From the NCBI GenBank assembly GCA_029168955.1, contig JAPDOI010000021.1, positions 1,891,001 to 1,955,000 on the forward strand: a stretch of 64,000 nt of DNA. The letters are read 5' to 3'. Within the stretch, counting starts at the first letter, position 1; each line of letters opens with the position of its first letter. The notes under the pieces were generated by a model. That model was given only the letters and a program-made list of their open reading frames with translations, ran no database searches and had not been told where the DNA came from. This stretch comes from Aplectana chamaeleonis. Taxonomy: Eukaryota > Nematoda > Chromadorea > Rhabditida > Cosmocercidae. A program made the position numbers and the translations under genes. Positions 1 to 12,799 of the stretch are shown piece after piece.

Positions 1-424
1 GAGAGTTCAGACAATTTGGTACGAAGGCGGTTAAGATTTATATGTACAATAGAGAGGGGGCGGTTGGTGAATGAGAAATCAGAGTTGCTGGGGGCGGAGC
101 ACAGAACACAACGAAAGGATGAGTCGTTATGCCTCACAGAACTAAGACCTGAACAGGAGAAGTGCACCCACCTTTGGCATCCAAAGCATTGGACGTTTGT
201 TCCATTCCAGGTGACTTTGCTGCAGGTGGCACATTGATACTTCTGCACAGGTCCAGGATTCCTCTCGACGCCAGCCCTTTGTAGTAGAATCTTCAGGAGA
301 GCTGGGGCCTGCCAGCGACTCTCCTATGACAAAAACCCTCTCGGTGGAGGGAGTGATGTCGGTTTGCACGAAGGTGATGTTGTTTCCTCCACACTGCCAC
401 GGCACGAACGTACGACATCTCGGC

Positions 425-1855
425 AGCAGAGCTCTAGATGAAGATATACATCAGGTTGAACTTTCCCACCCAGCCCAGGTAAGAAAAAAACGTTTCGAAC
501 CAACATGGGGACTCATCATTCGGATGTTTACGGTGGACACACAGTCGTTTGGTCAGTCTCCTATCAGATTCGAACTTTACCAAGTGCGACTGCAGGAAAA
601 AGCTATGAGCATTTTTTTAAGCCTTGCGAACAGACAAGGGCATCAGGCATTTTTTTGGAGTTTCAAAAAAATTTCTCGAATTTAGCTCAAAAGTTGTATG
701 TAGGGGTAATCTAGGGTGGTGAACACGAATCTGGAGTCCATTTGTCGAAGTTCCGAGGTTTACTGTAGGTTACGGTAGGTAACATGTCATTTAGGGAACA
801 TAACCCACCTTAGTATTCAAAAAATCGACAAACGGACGTTAAATTCGTATTCTCCACACCGAATAACCTCCGTATTCAATTTTTGAGTAAAATCTGAGAT
901 TTTGACCAAACTACCGTATACCCAACGTAATCTACCGTGACCTGCGAAAAATCGATTAACGGACCACAGATTCGTGTTAAGCACTCCAAATACCCTCAGA
1001 GAATGGTTTTGAGACATTCCTGGAAATCCGGAAATCTCAAAAGCGGCGTTTTGCCCTCAACCTTATCCCCGGCTGGGATGGTTTGAACGGATTATTTAGA
1101 AAACTTCGAAAAATCGACACATAAACTTCAGATTCGTGATCAGCGCCCCAAAACACCCCCCTTGGGTAGTTTTAGGTCAAATCTGGAACATTTTTCTTAT
1201 ACGCTTCAGAGCCCTCTAATCGGTATAAATAAACGCCCCACCAAAAATCCGTAAATCCAAAACGCTGTCAGTCTGGACAAAGTATGGAAAATGTGCCTTC
1301 ACCCCAACTTTGCTCAGGGGTAGTTTTGGGTGCTGATCACGTTTATTAGGTCGGTTTCCGGATTTTCCTAAGGCTAATGCGCTTTTTGAAAGGTTCGAAA
1401 AGCACAAAAAACGTTATTTTTAAGCTTGTAACTTCTTGGAACCTGCAGCTCGGGGCGGGATACTGAGCAGTTTTACTATTGAGCCACTAGAGATACTAAC
1501 GATACTAGTCGTTTTTGCAGATCCGACCTACGCTTTGTATACTTCCTTTGTTAGCGAGATCACGATTTCTTGGTCCGTTTTTCTAAGACTCCGTTCATAG
1601 CCAACGACCAGCGGCAGGCGTCAAGACGCGGCTCAAACGCTGGCGCATGACGCTCGACGGCTGCAACGTGCCCGAGGACGGAAGGGGGTTACCGATGGTA
1701 TTGATGACATTAGTGACAGCCGCTATGCCTTCATCGTCGGCGACTGACCGGTTGCAGCGGTGGCTGTGGACTAAGGTAGAAAAAAAGTTTAGATGAAAAC
1801 CCCCATCGTCACTCGACGCTAGGACGTTTGTTATGGACGGAGCCTAAGGACTAAG
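425..1855. mobile_element. 1.4-kb repeat, copy A (inverted partner at 14.15-15.57 kb)
   Basis: This block is repeated in reverse orientation at about 14147-15570 with only a few visible differences. For example, the stretch around 1000-1070 reappears unchanged in reverse complement at about 14920-14990. It has no substantial coding capacity. A 15-bp direct repeat, GACATCTCGGCAGCA, lies at 414-428 and 1856-1870 on either side and may be a target-site duplication. Internal sequence resembles the shorter Tc5-like element at 57.66-58.75 kb, so I read it as a non-autonomous DNA transposon. The class is uncertain. Confidence 0.7.
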
Positions 1856-2029
1856 GACATCTCGGCAGCAATTGAAATGTACAGCTTTCTAAACAAGAAG
1901 CATGTACGGGTGCCCATTTAATTACGAAAGACGCGATTAAATGGTCCGAGTTTTTAATCGACTGTTTTTATCCTTGCTGTTTATGTGTCTTCCTTAGTTT
2001 TAGTTTTTGCAAGTGGTCCTGAGATCAAA

Positions 2030-2180
2030 ATTTTTTGGTGCTTTATGACCTTGGAGGGACACTGTTGTATCGCACTTGGCGACGCCCATTTTTCTGCGCC
2101 GCAATGACTCCTGATTTTGGCAGGGGAGGGAAACCCTGGCTAGGTGCTCAAATTTAGTGACCAAGTGCATTGCGCCAGTG
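2030..2180. repeat. Dispersed repeat, also at 8600-8750
   Basis: The stretch containing TCGC-CTTGG-GACGCCCATTTTT, a G-rich AGGGAAACCC segment and GGTGCTCAAATT is found again, diverged, at 8600-8750. Related CCTTCCAAAATC-GGAG ends occur near 9935, 12700 and 49490. There is no coding content. Confidence 0.5.
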
Positions 2181-2239
2181 CCCCCCCCACCCTCCGCTAT
2201 GATAGCACCCACATAGCACCACTTTTTCAATTAGTCTTC

Positions 2240-3197
2240 CGAGAATGATGAATTTGCTGAAACCCTCATTCTTTGGATACTCGCTTCTTGCGGATGTTCT
2301 GGCAAGAGAAGAGTATTTATCGTTCGGTCAGGGTTAAGCAGGGTTGCGACTCGGCGCGACGGGGGTCGTGAAAATTTTGGAAAATATCTGGAAACAAAAT
2401 GAAAATTTAGGGGGGGGTCGTGAAATTTCTGCAGCAAAAAAAGAATTTTCTTTAAACCACTCGGTAAATTAAAATGAGGTAGTGGTTTTCTTTTATTTCC
2501 ACAAGTTCGATTTTTTCCAGATTTCTCACTTAAAAAAGCTGTTGCAATTTTTTCATTTGGGTAGGGTTGTTGTAAGAAATTCCACATTTTTTCAAAATTC
2601 TGGACAACAGGGAGGGGTCGTAGTTGCGCAGAAAATTGGCGCAACGACCTGCTCAACCCTGCGTTCGGTGCCTTTATTGATCCGAAGGTGTACCTTTCTG
2701 CATTGAATCAGAGGATACGGATTAACGGAACGTACGTACGTCCACTAATGGAGTATGGTACGGTAGTTTTTAATCCATACAAAAAGGGATCCATCGATGC
2801 GCTGTAGAAAGTCCAGAATACTTTCACACGTAGAGTTTACTTCCGGTCATCGTGGTTTCAGACGAATCGCAACGTGTGTCATGTCACCAGAAACGCCAAA
2901 CTGGGCCTAACCACTCTAGAGCGCAGGAGAAGAAGGTTTGATATGATAATGATGTATAAGATCATTCATGGGAGTGCTGGTATCAAGGCTAGCCGGCTGT
3001 TCAACCTTAGACCATCAACCACTAGGGGAGCACCGGTGAAATTGGGCCTCATTGGGGCCAGGCGGAACGTACGACAGCAGTTCTTTGTCAATAGAGCGGG
3101 GTCTGAATTCAATATACTACTTCGGTCAGGTTTGATAGTGGGGAAACTAAGTGAATTCAAAAAGACACTTGAGTGTTATCTGTTGTCCCAGGAGTAA
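2240..3197 (+). pseudogene. CR1/Jockey-like LINE, 3' end of reverse transcriptase ORF (relic)
   Basis: Reading + from about 2310, and skipping the insertion at 2329-2661, gives the conserved region after the RT domain. It holds a TYVRPLMEYG block, NPYKK, then a KVQNTFTRR segment, and after 2874 a long ORF with RRRRFDMIMMYKIIHG and a basic C-terminal part that ends at 3195-3197. In CR1/Jockey-type LINEs this region follows the polymerase. An in-frame TAG near 2805 separates the two parts, and the endonuclease and catalytic RT domains are missing. It is therefore a 5'-truncated dead copy. The RTE element starting near 3250 abuts its 3' end. Confidence 0.7.
2329..2661. mobile_element. hAT-type MITE, 333 bp
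   Basis: The termini are CAGGGTTAAGCAGGG and CTCAACCCTG. The 8-bp flanks CGTTCGGT at 2321-2328 and 2662-2669 are identical. CAGGG ends with an 8-bp duplication are the hAT signature. It is inserted in the LINE relic described at 2240-3197, and removing it and one duplication rejoins the reading frame. Confidence 0.88.
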
Positions 3198-3249
3198 TGT
3201 TTGTAAGATCTCTTTTCTTGATGGTGCCGATGTATGCCTAATAGTCAGT

Positions 3250-6200
3250 TAATCCATTTGTTTATTGTTGTGTATACAAGTCTGTTGGTACCTGCTCGTT
3301 GGTGCCCCTGCTTCTACTGAACCCAGCAGACGTTTGAGTGTACACAGGGAACGTTCGAGCGATATAGCGTGCACAACTATATCGCGAAAGTATCCCGCAC
3401 ATTGCATAAAGGTGTCGCCGTCCGGCACACTAAGGCCTCCGGTCCATAACACCTTAGGATCCGTACCTAGGGAGTCATGGAGTCTTTGGCCACAAGCCAC
3501 AATTTCGCCACCCTGAACTGTCGATCGCTGTCGAGTGATATCCAAAAAACTGCGCTATCCAGACTTCTGAGCTATTTCCATGCACCGTTTGCTGCTTTGC
3601 AGGAAACCCGCCTCAGCTGATAGCCCCGTCATCAGCGTGGGAGAGTACACCATCTCCTGGGGTAACGCTGACGATAGGAGAGTGGGAGGCTGTGCAATAG
3701 CTGTAAGGAAGGATTTCAATGGTATGGTCAAGGAGTTCGGCTCAACGTCGTGTCGGAATGCATTCGTACGACTGCGGGATCACAGAGGATTCAATCTGTG
3801 GATAGTGAGTGCTCATGGGCCCACCAAAACTGCCGAAGACAACTCCAAGGATGCGTTTTATGAGGAACTCAATACGTTGCTGGCCAGGATACCTTGTCAA
3901 CATGCTGTTGTCGTGGGATTGACGCAAATGCGAAGATGGGACTTGATCAGGAATCCGAAGTACTCGGTAAATGGTTCTACCCAGTGGAGCAAACATCGGA
4001 CAATGGCTACCGCCTTGTCGACTTTGTGAACGCAGTGGTCTGATTATTGCATCGACGTTCAAGAGGAATCATCGCCGCCATCAGCTTACGTGGCAGGGAC
4101 CAACCCGGCTATCTCCAGAAGAGCAGCGGAAGCGGAAGATGACAACTTTGAAACCAGCGACTATGTCCTGACGAGGAATATTCCAGTATCGGACATTCGA
4201 AGATCTAGAGCTGTGTGGGATGTCGCATTCGATTCGGATCACCGTCCTGTTCTGTTGAACTTCACTGCGAGGATTCATAAGAGGAAGCGAGGGGCTCAGC
4301 CTCTCCAGAGGATTGACATGACAAGTCTCCAGAGATGAAGAGTGCAGAAGGAATTTCCGACAACGCGTTTCTATTCACATCGGAGTACGGACTAAGAAGA
4401 AACTTTGCGACGCGGATTCTTTTGTCAAATGCATCCAGGACGCTTCGAAAGAGGCACTCCCGGTTGTACAGCCCTAAGAAGAAGTTCGCCTACGTCTCAG
4501 AAGAAACAACATCTACCTACAACAGAGTATGTGCTCTCCGAACTGCAGGAAACTTCGTGGAGGAGAAGCGTCTGAGGAGGAAGTTGCGTCGGCAGCTTCA
4601 AAGTGACCGCGAACGAGAGTGGACGTGTAGAGCTAAGGAGTTCGAGAAGGCTTGGGAGGAGAAGAATCCGAGGAAAGCCTACACGTTGCTGCGACAGTAT
4701 AGCGGGAAGATGAAGAGATGTTCTCCTGTCTTGAACACTACCAATGGAGTTGCAGTTGGTGATGCGACGCTGCCAATATGGAAGGATTACTTCAGTTCAC
4801 TACTGAATCGTCCAGCGCCATCAGTCCCTGAGCTCCCGCATGTTCAGAGAGCACATTACGATGTCAGTGAGGAACCGCCGACTGAGTCTGAAGTTTTGGA
4901 TTGTGTCCGGAAAATGAAGAATGGAAAGGCAGGTGGAGATGACAACATCACTGCTGAAATGCTGAAAGCTCTTCCTCCGTCTGGGATTCGTGAAATGACC
5001 AACACCATCCGTGCCATATGGATGAGCGAAAGGATACCCGATTCGTGGAGACATGCGATCATCGTACCTCTTCACAAGAAGCTATCCGTCACGGATCCTA
5101 AGAACTACAGAGGAATCTCTCTACTCCGTGTCATGTACAAGGTTTTAGAACGTATCATTCTCGAGCGACTTATCAAACATCGTGAAGGAACGACCAGAGA
5201 TGAGCAAGCCGGTTTTCGACCTGGAAGATCGACCATCGACCAAGTGTTCGTCGTGAGAAGAGTAATTGAATCGTGGCAGCGGTTTTTCGAAGCCATTACA
5301 GCTTGCTTTTTTGGACTTTGAAGCCGCGTTCGACTCTCCTCATCGTGATCGATTGCTCAATGCTCTGCGAGCAGATGGAGTCCCGGAAAAGTATGTTCGG
5401 TTAATCGAGGACATGAACAAAGGAACAACAGCAGCAGTTCGTACACCTGTCGGATTTACGTCAGCTTTCGAGGTGAAAACAGGAGTAAGGCAAGGAGCCG
5501 TTGCAGGACCTTTTCTTTTCAACTTCGCCGTTGATGACATCATGCGTAGAGTTGCAGAACAGTTTCCTGCGGATGTGATCCTAACACCATCAGGACGCTC
5601 CTTGTCGACCTGAGTACGCCGACGACATTGTGTTATTCGCTGAAAACAACGCAAAACTGCAAAGGATTGTGAACCTCGTTTCGAAGTATGCCGCAGCCTA
5701 TGGACTCTCGTCTTCGTCCCGACAAATGCAAGCAGATGTGGGTCTCTCAGAGGCCTTCAACTGGAGTTTGTGTGGACGGACAACGTATCGAACTGGTGGA
5801 CGATTTCTGTTATTTGGGCTGTTTGCTGAAGAACGATGGTAGTTATGCAGCGGATATTCGACAACGATGTGCGAAAGCTACGTCTGCATTCAATTCTCTA
5901 ACCAAGTGTTTGTGGTCTACCACCATCGCGAAGGAAGTCAAGTTGCGCGTCTACCTATCCGCTATTCGCCCTATCATGATGTACGGATCGGAGACGTGGG
6001 CAGCACCGAAAACGCAGATGGAAAGGTTGGATTGCACGGAGAGGAAGTTTTTAGGCGTTTGCTTGGATATTTCTGGCCGCGTGTATGCCATAACGAAGAC
6101 CTTTACAAGGAAATCGACGCAGTACATCAACGCTTGACACGAGGAGGTGCCAGCATCTTCTAACGCCATCTCAAGCAGCAATGGAAAGTCGACTTCGACT

Positions 6201-6622
6201 GCTCGGGCATATACTAAGAAGAACGCCGGATCGTCTCGTACAACACGCTTTAAAAATGCTTCCAAATCCTGTCTGGAAACGGCCACCTGGGCGTAGGCGA
6301 AAGTTCTGGACGGATGTGGTTAAAGAGGATTTAAAGTCACTCGGCATCGAAAGACAGTTCAGGCGCGATGTTTCGTTTCGCAGGAAATGGAATAGTGACA
6401 GCTGGATGGAATGTGTTCAAATTGTGGCTGAAGACCGTGAAAAATGGACACGGCTGACTACTAGGACGGCACACCTCGGTGAAGATGCGGAATGACCGCG
6501 TCAGGCGAAAGCCAACCGATTAAGTCAAGTAAGTCAAGTTTATTGTTGTTCGACTGATTTTAGTGCTTTTATTATTCTGTTGTTGTCTTTGACACGGTTC
6601 TACCGTGTAATAAATCAAATCA
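3250..6622 (+). pseudogene. RTE-clade LINE: endonuclease + reverse transcriptase, frame-broken
   Basis: An RTE-1-like element with domains in the usual order. An apurinic-like endonuclease begins near 3503 (TLNCRSL, then LQETR) and continues past a frameshift near 3915. The RT follows from 4335: MKNGKAGGDDNITAEML, NYRGISLL and EQAGFRPGRS, then LDFEAAFDSPHRD in a new frame after about 5315, GVRQGAVAGPFLF near 5490, and the catalytic YADD at 5615-5626. The C-terminal region is at 5690-6495 (CYLGCLLKNDGSY, SETWA). At least four frame changes and internal stops show it is dead. The 3' tail after 6580 carries a short stem (ACACGGTTCTACCGTGT) and then AATCAAATCAAAT, the kind of short-repeat 3' end RTE elements carry. 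The same 3' end occurs at 38962-39003. Confidence 0.9.
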
Positions 6623-8600
6623 AATTAGCACTGACTGTTTTGGGTCCCTCTTAATAGTGAGGTGTGCGCCAACGCAACGTCGAGATTGAACCAAAGGGTT
6701 GTTGCGATCCGTGCCGGCTACAGTGTGTGACTGAAGTTCAGTTTATTGTTGTCAGAGAATCTTTTTCAAACCTATATCTGTTTAGTTTGTGAGTCAGTTG
6801 GACAGAGATGAGGAATATGTTGTGGTAAATGTGGCACCTCGCGCAGCACCAAAAACGGTGATGCAGGTGGGTTTCCCGAACGCTTTATTTGACGCTCATC
6901 ACGACGCGCCATGGCGGCGCTACTGAATCATTTGTCTTTCCGAGAGGTTCGGAAGTCTCTTATATTCATAGCGCCAATAGAGCGGGCCGTTCTGGCGTAG
7001 TGTAGCTTACGTAGCTTGAACGTTCAGCTCGTGGCAATGCACCAACTGTGAGTTGAGCCCGGGTTTTACTGCATAGCTGCTGCTTTCCATCGCAACGGCC
7101 GCGATTTTGTTCGTTATGCATAGGCCTTTGATGATCGGAGCAAATCGATCAATCGGTGAAACTCAGGGTCCGTCGATAGCAGACGACAAGCGTCAGTCGA
7201 CTCTAGCCATTGTGTGGTTAATCATGATTTATTGATGTGGCGTATTACCTTACCTGGGCGTCGAGGCACGTCGCCGCCACTTTTGTGCCTGCTGCGCCCA
7301 CCTGTCGCATGCCATTGCTGTGATGAAGATGTTCTTATTGATTATCGGCTTGTTGCCGACATCTCTGCAGCGCAGCAGTTGCTTCGATGCAGGGGCGCCG
7401 TCGTCGCTCCGACGCTTGGTCAGTAAATCATCATTAACCCCACACCGGGCAAATGCACCAGCGATTCAACAGCGACTCGACGCTGGGCGCCTGTTGCTAG
7501 CAGGGGTGGAGCCTCACTAGACAGCCACCGCCAGGGTACTGCACGAGGTATGGACAAGGCCAGTTTTACCCAGAACCCCCCTAAGGAGCAAAATGTTGGC
7601 GATTTTCTTAGACGACTCCCCCCTAAAAGCGTTATTTAGTTTTTTTTGTTGTAAAATTTGAAGAAGAGTAGTGTGATTGAATTCTTCGTAAAAGACTGAA
7701 TGTAAACAGTGTATACCCCCATCCAGTATTGTCCACTTGGTGTCCCGGCGGAGCTCAGACCCCCTCCCCTCCCTTCACCCCAATGTAGCTCAGTCCTCCC
7801 TGTTTATATCCACGCCTCGCGCCGTACCCTGGTCACCACGTTGCGACTCGTAAACATCTCGTCAAGTGAGTGGATAAATGTTGATAGAAATCGCTTCGCT
7901 GGCAATCGCCCCGTCGCTGCCGCCTTGGCAGCGACGGAGCGATCGCCTTATGATGGACGTCATTTGAGACTCGCGCCGCGCGAGGGCCACCAAGCAGTAC
8001 TCTGTGACCAAGTATTCGTTTAAGTAAATAATCTCGAAATTGAGAATCAATGCCTTCGAATCACCGCAATGGATTGATGTTAGAAAATACTCTCTTTGTT
8101 GTTTTTATTTATTTCAAGTGTTTCAGCAAAGAAGGGAACAGCGCGGCACGGTGGCACGACCTGCTGAGCAGATATATCGGCGCAGAGAGCGAGTATGGAA
8201 GCGGTATGTCAATTTTCACAATAGTTTGAGTAAAACTCCAGCATTTACATCACGTATGGGTAGCGGTTGTAGGGCACTTAAGCCGAAAAGCTAAAGGGCA
8301 GAGAGAGTTTCGAATGTTAGGTGCCGTGCATTCTTCTAACCATCGGTGCGTCAAGCACGGGCGTGGCGTTGGAGAACGAATAGTTTTTACTCTCGGGCCG
8401 CGCTTCCGGAGACTATGAATACTCCAGCGGCGACGGTTTGGACCGTAATAAAGTGGACTTTTTTCCCCGTACAAGCAAATTCTGTATATGCGCTCACGAT
8501 CATGGTAGCAGAGGATATATGATGGAGTATTAAAGAAAATGACGAAAAAGTTGTTACGGCCGTCGTCGCCACAATGAAGCGGGTGTCACGCGCGTGCCGC
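6623..8600. other. No gene recognised
   Basis: About 2 kb with no convincing exon or element boundary. A compact hairpin, CCGTCGCTGCC...GGCAGCGACGG, lies at about 7909-7935. The open frames are short and overlap one another on both strands. Confidence 0.5.
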
Positions 8601-9015
8601 GTGGGAGGTTTGGTGCTTTCATAGCGAGGGAGCCACTTTCGATAGCACTTGACCTCGCCCATTTTTCGTGCCGCAACCTTTCCACTGATTTTGGGAGGAA
8701 AACCCCGGGTGGGTGCTCAAATTCAGTGCGACACGGTGAACTGGCGGGGCCAGCTGACCCCGTCAGCTACCAGCTGCAGGCGTCGTACCGTATCCAAAAC
8801 GCTGGCGCATGACGCTCAGCGGCTGGCGCAATCAACGTGCCCGAGGACCGCACGCGGTTAACGATGGTATTGATATAATTAGTGACAGCCGCTACTGCAA
8901 CGACTGGCCGGCTGCAGTGGTCGCTGAGTAGCAAGATCAATAACAAATGCTAAAGGTGCAAACCCCCAGCGTCACTTGGCGCTAGGTCGTCTGCTATGGA
9001 CGGAGCCGTAGTGGC
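8600..9015. repeat. Composite of two repeats shared with 1610-2170 and 14.15-14.40 kb
   Basis: 8600-8750 is the diverged partner of 2030-2180. 8770-9010 shares AACGCTGGCGCATGACGCTC, TGGTATTGAT, TAGTGACAGCCGCTA and CTATGGACGGAGCC with 1608-1850 and, in reverse, with 14150-14400. It is thus a partial third copy of one end of the 1.4-kb repeat. Confidence 0.65.
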
Positions 9016-9411
9016 TCTCATCGCTAAGATAGCAAAGAAGGTTTTTCACGCCTCAGTTTTCCTTGTTAATCCTATTCGGTGACAATTGAAAAAATGGCTT
9101 CCTCTGCGTCTCTACCTGATTTTGGACCAAACGTTCACCACCCATGGGTAACGGCTCCGCTTTTCTGGTCTTACCGCTTTTGCATATTCGTGGCTTTTGG
9201 TGAGTTTCCTTGCAGTTGGTTGTCGTAAACACTAATGCGAGTTTTTGATAGAAAAAAAAGGCGGGAAATACGAACTTTGACAGGCTATAACTTTTTTCGC
9301 AGATGTCCGTTGCAAAATCCGAGTTCAGATTCGAAGAGGGCGTGCTAAAGTTGACTAGAAAACCTTCATCTTCCTGATCCGGGGGTGCACCATGCGAGGT
9401 TCCCTAGTGAG

Positions 9412-11729
9412 GTCCAACACTCGTCTGACCTGGATCGTAAAATAGGAGTCGTTGAGAGGAACCATATAAAGAAAGTGAGAGGTGCTTACGATTTCGCGTA
9501 TAAATTCTTTTTTTTAGAGTTCTACAATGTGTTGTCACAAATTCTGGGATCTGGCTGTTTGTGTGGGTCTTACTGAAAATGTGCTCGTATGACAGTGAGA
9601 TGTCGGCAAATGTCTTCGCTATTCTTTCACACCTGGTCGCTCTTCCCATCTTTGGCTTCACTCGCATTGTACTTGCTCTGTGGTTTTCTGACATTGCTGG
9701 AGCATGTCAGCGTGCGCTGAAGCTGGATCCTCCTCCATGCGTTGAAATTAGGTATGCGTATTATTTTTATTCGTATTCGAAAACACCAAGGTCATTCTCA
9801 CACTTTTATTTAGTTTTTGATTCTTCTAAAGTTTCAGTTTAAAACGAGTAAACGGAGAACTCGGTCCCGTTAGGCCGCGGTGACGTCACTTTCACCTGGC
9901 CAAGCTTCACTACGACCCGAGGTGTCTCTTCCCTTCCAAAATCTGGAGAGTGGATGTTCCAGGGAACTGGTTTTCCGCAACGATTCAGATTTCAGAGCAG
10001 ACTTATTAGGCACGCATCGGTACACCAAAGATCGCGGCTGGTACAAGTTCACGTAGAATCCACGGTAAGGGGCCAATATCATGATTTCTTAGTAAATGTG
10101 TATCATTTCCACACATAGCTTAATTGAAACTAGTTGGCTGAAGGGAGTTGCGAAAAATGTTAGGAGGGATGGTACTAGTAGAAACCGAATTTTGTAGTAC
10201 AATCGCTTTTTTGTTGGGCGCATTTCAGTGCAAATGAAAGTGACGTTGAGTGAATGAGAAATTTCGGGGGTGGAGCTCGGTTTCCACCACGCCGTCTGCC
10301 TAATCGAGATTCGGAACGCGTTCGTTCGGGCGAGCAATTGGAATTGTCATCGACTGCATCATGCTTCGTACCCAACCACTCCATTAACATATACACATGA
10401 TGCGTTGAACACTCAATCAAACCCGCGTCGTTTACGGTGCACGATACGACCTATAGCCTGAGTCAAAAGTTACTGTCCCACAGGAGAAGGAGTGGGTGGG
10501 GCATGGAAATTTTCAAATAATTCAGGTTTGGAGAGGATGTTAAAATTTTGGGGCGTGAATAAAATAAACACCCTTCAAGGTTGGTCAGTAGGGTAAGGAG
10601 TGTAGTGTCATCAACAAAAATGAAATAAAAAGTTTTAAAAATTTTACCTAGGAGAGGACGTGAAAATCACTGACATTTTGAAAAAAATATTGCTCATCAA
10701 GGAGGTGGGGACGTAGTTTCGTTCAGGTCTGGGACTACGGTCTGCTTGGCCCTGTCCATAGCGACTCCGCTGGTGGCTGAAGTGACGAAGTAGACCTGCT
10801 CTCGTGCTAGTCTTTGGATCGTGAAAGCGAAGGGTGGTCCCCTTGTCAATTGATTTGACAAGGGTGGAACGGGCGCTAGAGCTTTACTCATTGGGGGAGC
10901 GAACTACACTCATGTATGGTGTGGGGCCAAATTTGAATCCAATCAATCGAGAACTCACATCCTCGGAAGAAGAGGGGGTCCAACCGGTAGGCTAGATCGT
11001 GGTCAACCTCAACACTTTCCCGATTGAACTCTGCCAGAAGGGAATCACTCCGTCAACCGGCGCGTCATCAATCGCCTGCTCACTCTCGCACCTCGTCGTC
11101 CGTCGCCACCGCTACTCTGTGGGATTGTGGTCGACGGATTCAGTTCCACTTGGTGTGTGAGAGGGTAGAACTGATCTTCACGTGTAACCGAATCCTAACT
11201 TGAAAGATGAAGTTTTCAGCTCATTAATTCCAATATTTTCAGTACAGCTATATCTGACATACTGGTGTCGTTGTTATTGGGATGCGTCTTTCTTGTGCAA
11301 GGTCTCTTGGTTTCGTATCTGCCGCTGCCAAGTGTACTATGTTCCGTAATATCCTTCGTTCATTTGTCTCTTCTTAATTCTATGTACAGGTTTGTGAGCG
11401 TGGTATTTGTTAGACGTAAGGCTTTCTTAAGGTGTTGGTTTAAATCTCCTCGTTTCAGTTTTGAATATTTCTGGTCCTCACGCAGTGTTTTGCTTCACAA
11501 ACGGATCGAGCGGCTGGAAGCCTATTTGCCATATTTTATTGGTTTCGGTGCTCCTCTGACCTTTGTTTCTACGTTGAGTAATAATTTTCTGCTTAACGGA
11601 TGCATGTTTGGGACATTCTTTCCATTGTTCATCATCAGCTCGTATAAGGTAGGTAGGGTTCGTATGCTTATCATACCTTACAAAATCTGTCAGAAATATT
11701 CACGGCTCTCATCTACGTCCACTGCTTGA
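9412..11729 (+). CDS. epg-4: EI24/EPG-4-like ER membrane autophagy protein (5' and 3' ends uncertain)
   Basis: Exons with compatible phases: about 9412-9481, 9520-9751, 11243-11389 and 11459-11648. The joined protein shows the EI24 family pattern I recognise: KKVR|VLQCVVTNSGIWLF, ALPIFGFTRIVLALWFSDIA, PPPCVEI|STAISDILVSLLLG, FVHLSLLNSMY|SFEYFW, RIERLEAYLPYFIGFG and FGTFFPLFIISSYK. At least four hydrophobic segments are visible, as expected of a multipass ER protein. EI24/EPG-4 acts in autophagosome maturation in animals (family knowledge). The first visible exon has no clear start or acceptor, so the N-terminus lies upstream. After 11648, either a 45-base intron with a small last exon (about 11694-11729) or read-through reaches the stop TGA at 11727. 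Either end is shorter than the C-terminus known for the family, so the true last exon may lie further downstream or be lost. Intron 9752-11242 holds a diverged hAT MITE. Confidence 0.8.
10457..10754. mobile_element. Diverged hAT-type MITE
   Basis: Its layout and internal sequence match the MITE at 41183-41509: a GTCAAAAGTTACTGTCCCACAGG-like start, AAACACC-TTC-AGGTT, AAGGAGTGTAGTGT, and the end GTCTGCTTGGCCCTG. Its flanks ACCTATAG and TCCATAGC are only approximate duplications. It lies inside the EI24 intron. Confidence 0.6.
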
Positions 11730-11804
11730 GCAGCGCCCAGCATTTCCTGGCTGACAGGAGGAGAAATTTCTAACAAGCCAAATTGGCACTAGTGTTTGAT
11801 CGCA

Positions 11805-11945
11805 TGATATTAGCGATTGTTTCGACGTCATCGGCCGACAGGCCGTGGTTTTCTTCCTTCTAAGAGAGGAAACCACGGGCCGTCGGCTGCTGGCTGATAT
11901 GACCAACTTACCCGTTGATTGGTCGATTTAATCGCTAATGCAGTG
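11805..11945. repeat. Fold-back repeat
   Basis: ATTAGCGATT near 11810 pairs with AATCGCTAAT near 11930. Inside it, GGCCGACAGGCCGTGGTTTTC pairs with GAAACCACGGGCCGTCGGC. The two arms meet around 11860-11870, so the whole segment can fold into a hairpin. Confidence 0.6.
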
Positions 11946-12122
11946 TCAATTTGCCTGGTCCGGCAATTCGCGTCTACAGCTTGGCTTCCCGCCAAGGCCG
12001 AGATTAGATCGCGGACTTTGCATGCTATGGAGAGTCGCAACAATCAGAGAATGTTTCACCCACATGCCAGATTTGCTCCAACCCTGAGTTCCAACCCTTT
12101 TTAAAAGTTGGGGATGTTCTTG

Positions 12123-12652
12123 TCACAGGTTAAGGAACCGGGCGGCCATTACAGGATTTGTCCAAAGTCCATTGTGGTTGGAGAGGTGGGTAATGCGGGC
12201 ACAGGAATAAATGCGCTGGGTCGTGTCCGGAACTACCATAGTCCAGGCATGCGTCAGGCCGGCTACTGTCGATTCTGTTGACGTAGGACATAAGCAATGT
12301 AGAGCGACCACTGCGCAGCGAGGCAAGATCGCGTTGGGCCCGCCTGTCGAGTAGTGACTCGGACTCGCAAAACCGACTTGGCACTTCTCCCAAAACGGTT
12401 CACAGCCACCTTTCCAAAATGTCCTCGAACGAACTGTGTGTGCAGAAGACGGAGCCTTTTCAGATTGGAATCTGCCCATCTCTGTACGTCCACTTTACTA
12501 CACGGCTGAGCAGGCCGTTGCGACCGGTGACCAAGATTTTTACGAACCCCCTCCCCTGGGATGGAGAAACGATCCCGATGCAATACAAGGCGTCTGCGGG
12601 CGTGGATATTGAATCGTGCGCTTTGGAACATTACTGGAGAAGTGATTTGCAC
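12123..12652 (-). pseudogene. LINE C-terminal fragment (zinc-knuckle family)
   Basis: The minus-strand frames carry the 3' end of a LINE ORF2: KRLRLLHTQFVRGHFGKV, a GxxRSxLAAQWSLYIAYVLR stretch, then ACLDYGSSGHDPAHLFLCPH and WTLDKSCNGRPVP. It is the same region as at 34590-35000, but frameshifted between 12393 and 12479. It lies opposite in orientation to the + fragment just downstream. Confidence 0.7.
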
Positions 12653-12799
12653 CCCATTTTTAACCCACCAAATCCTTCACACCACCCTGAGGTTCTTCTC
12701 CCCTTCCAAAATCAGGAGAGTTAGGAAGTCTAAGAAGTAAATCATTTACACAATGTTAGCTTTTTCATTTTGAGCGTTTTTTAGGAGTTAGTGTTCGGA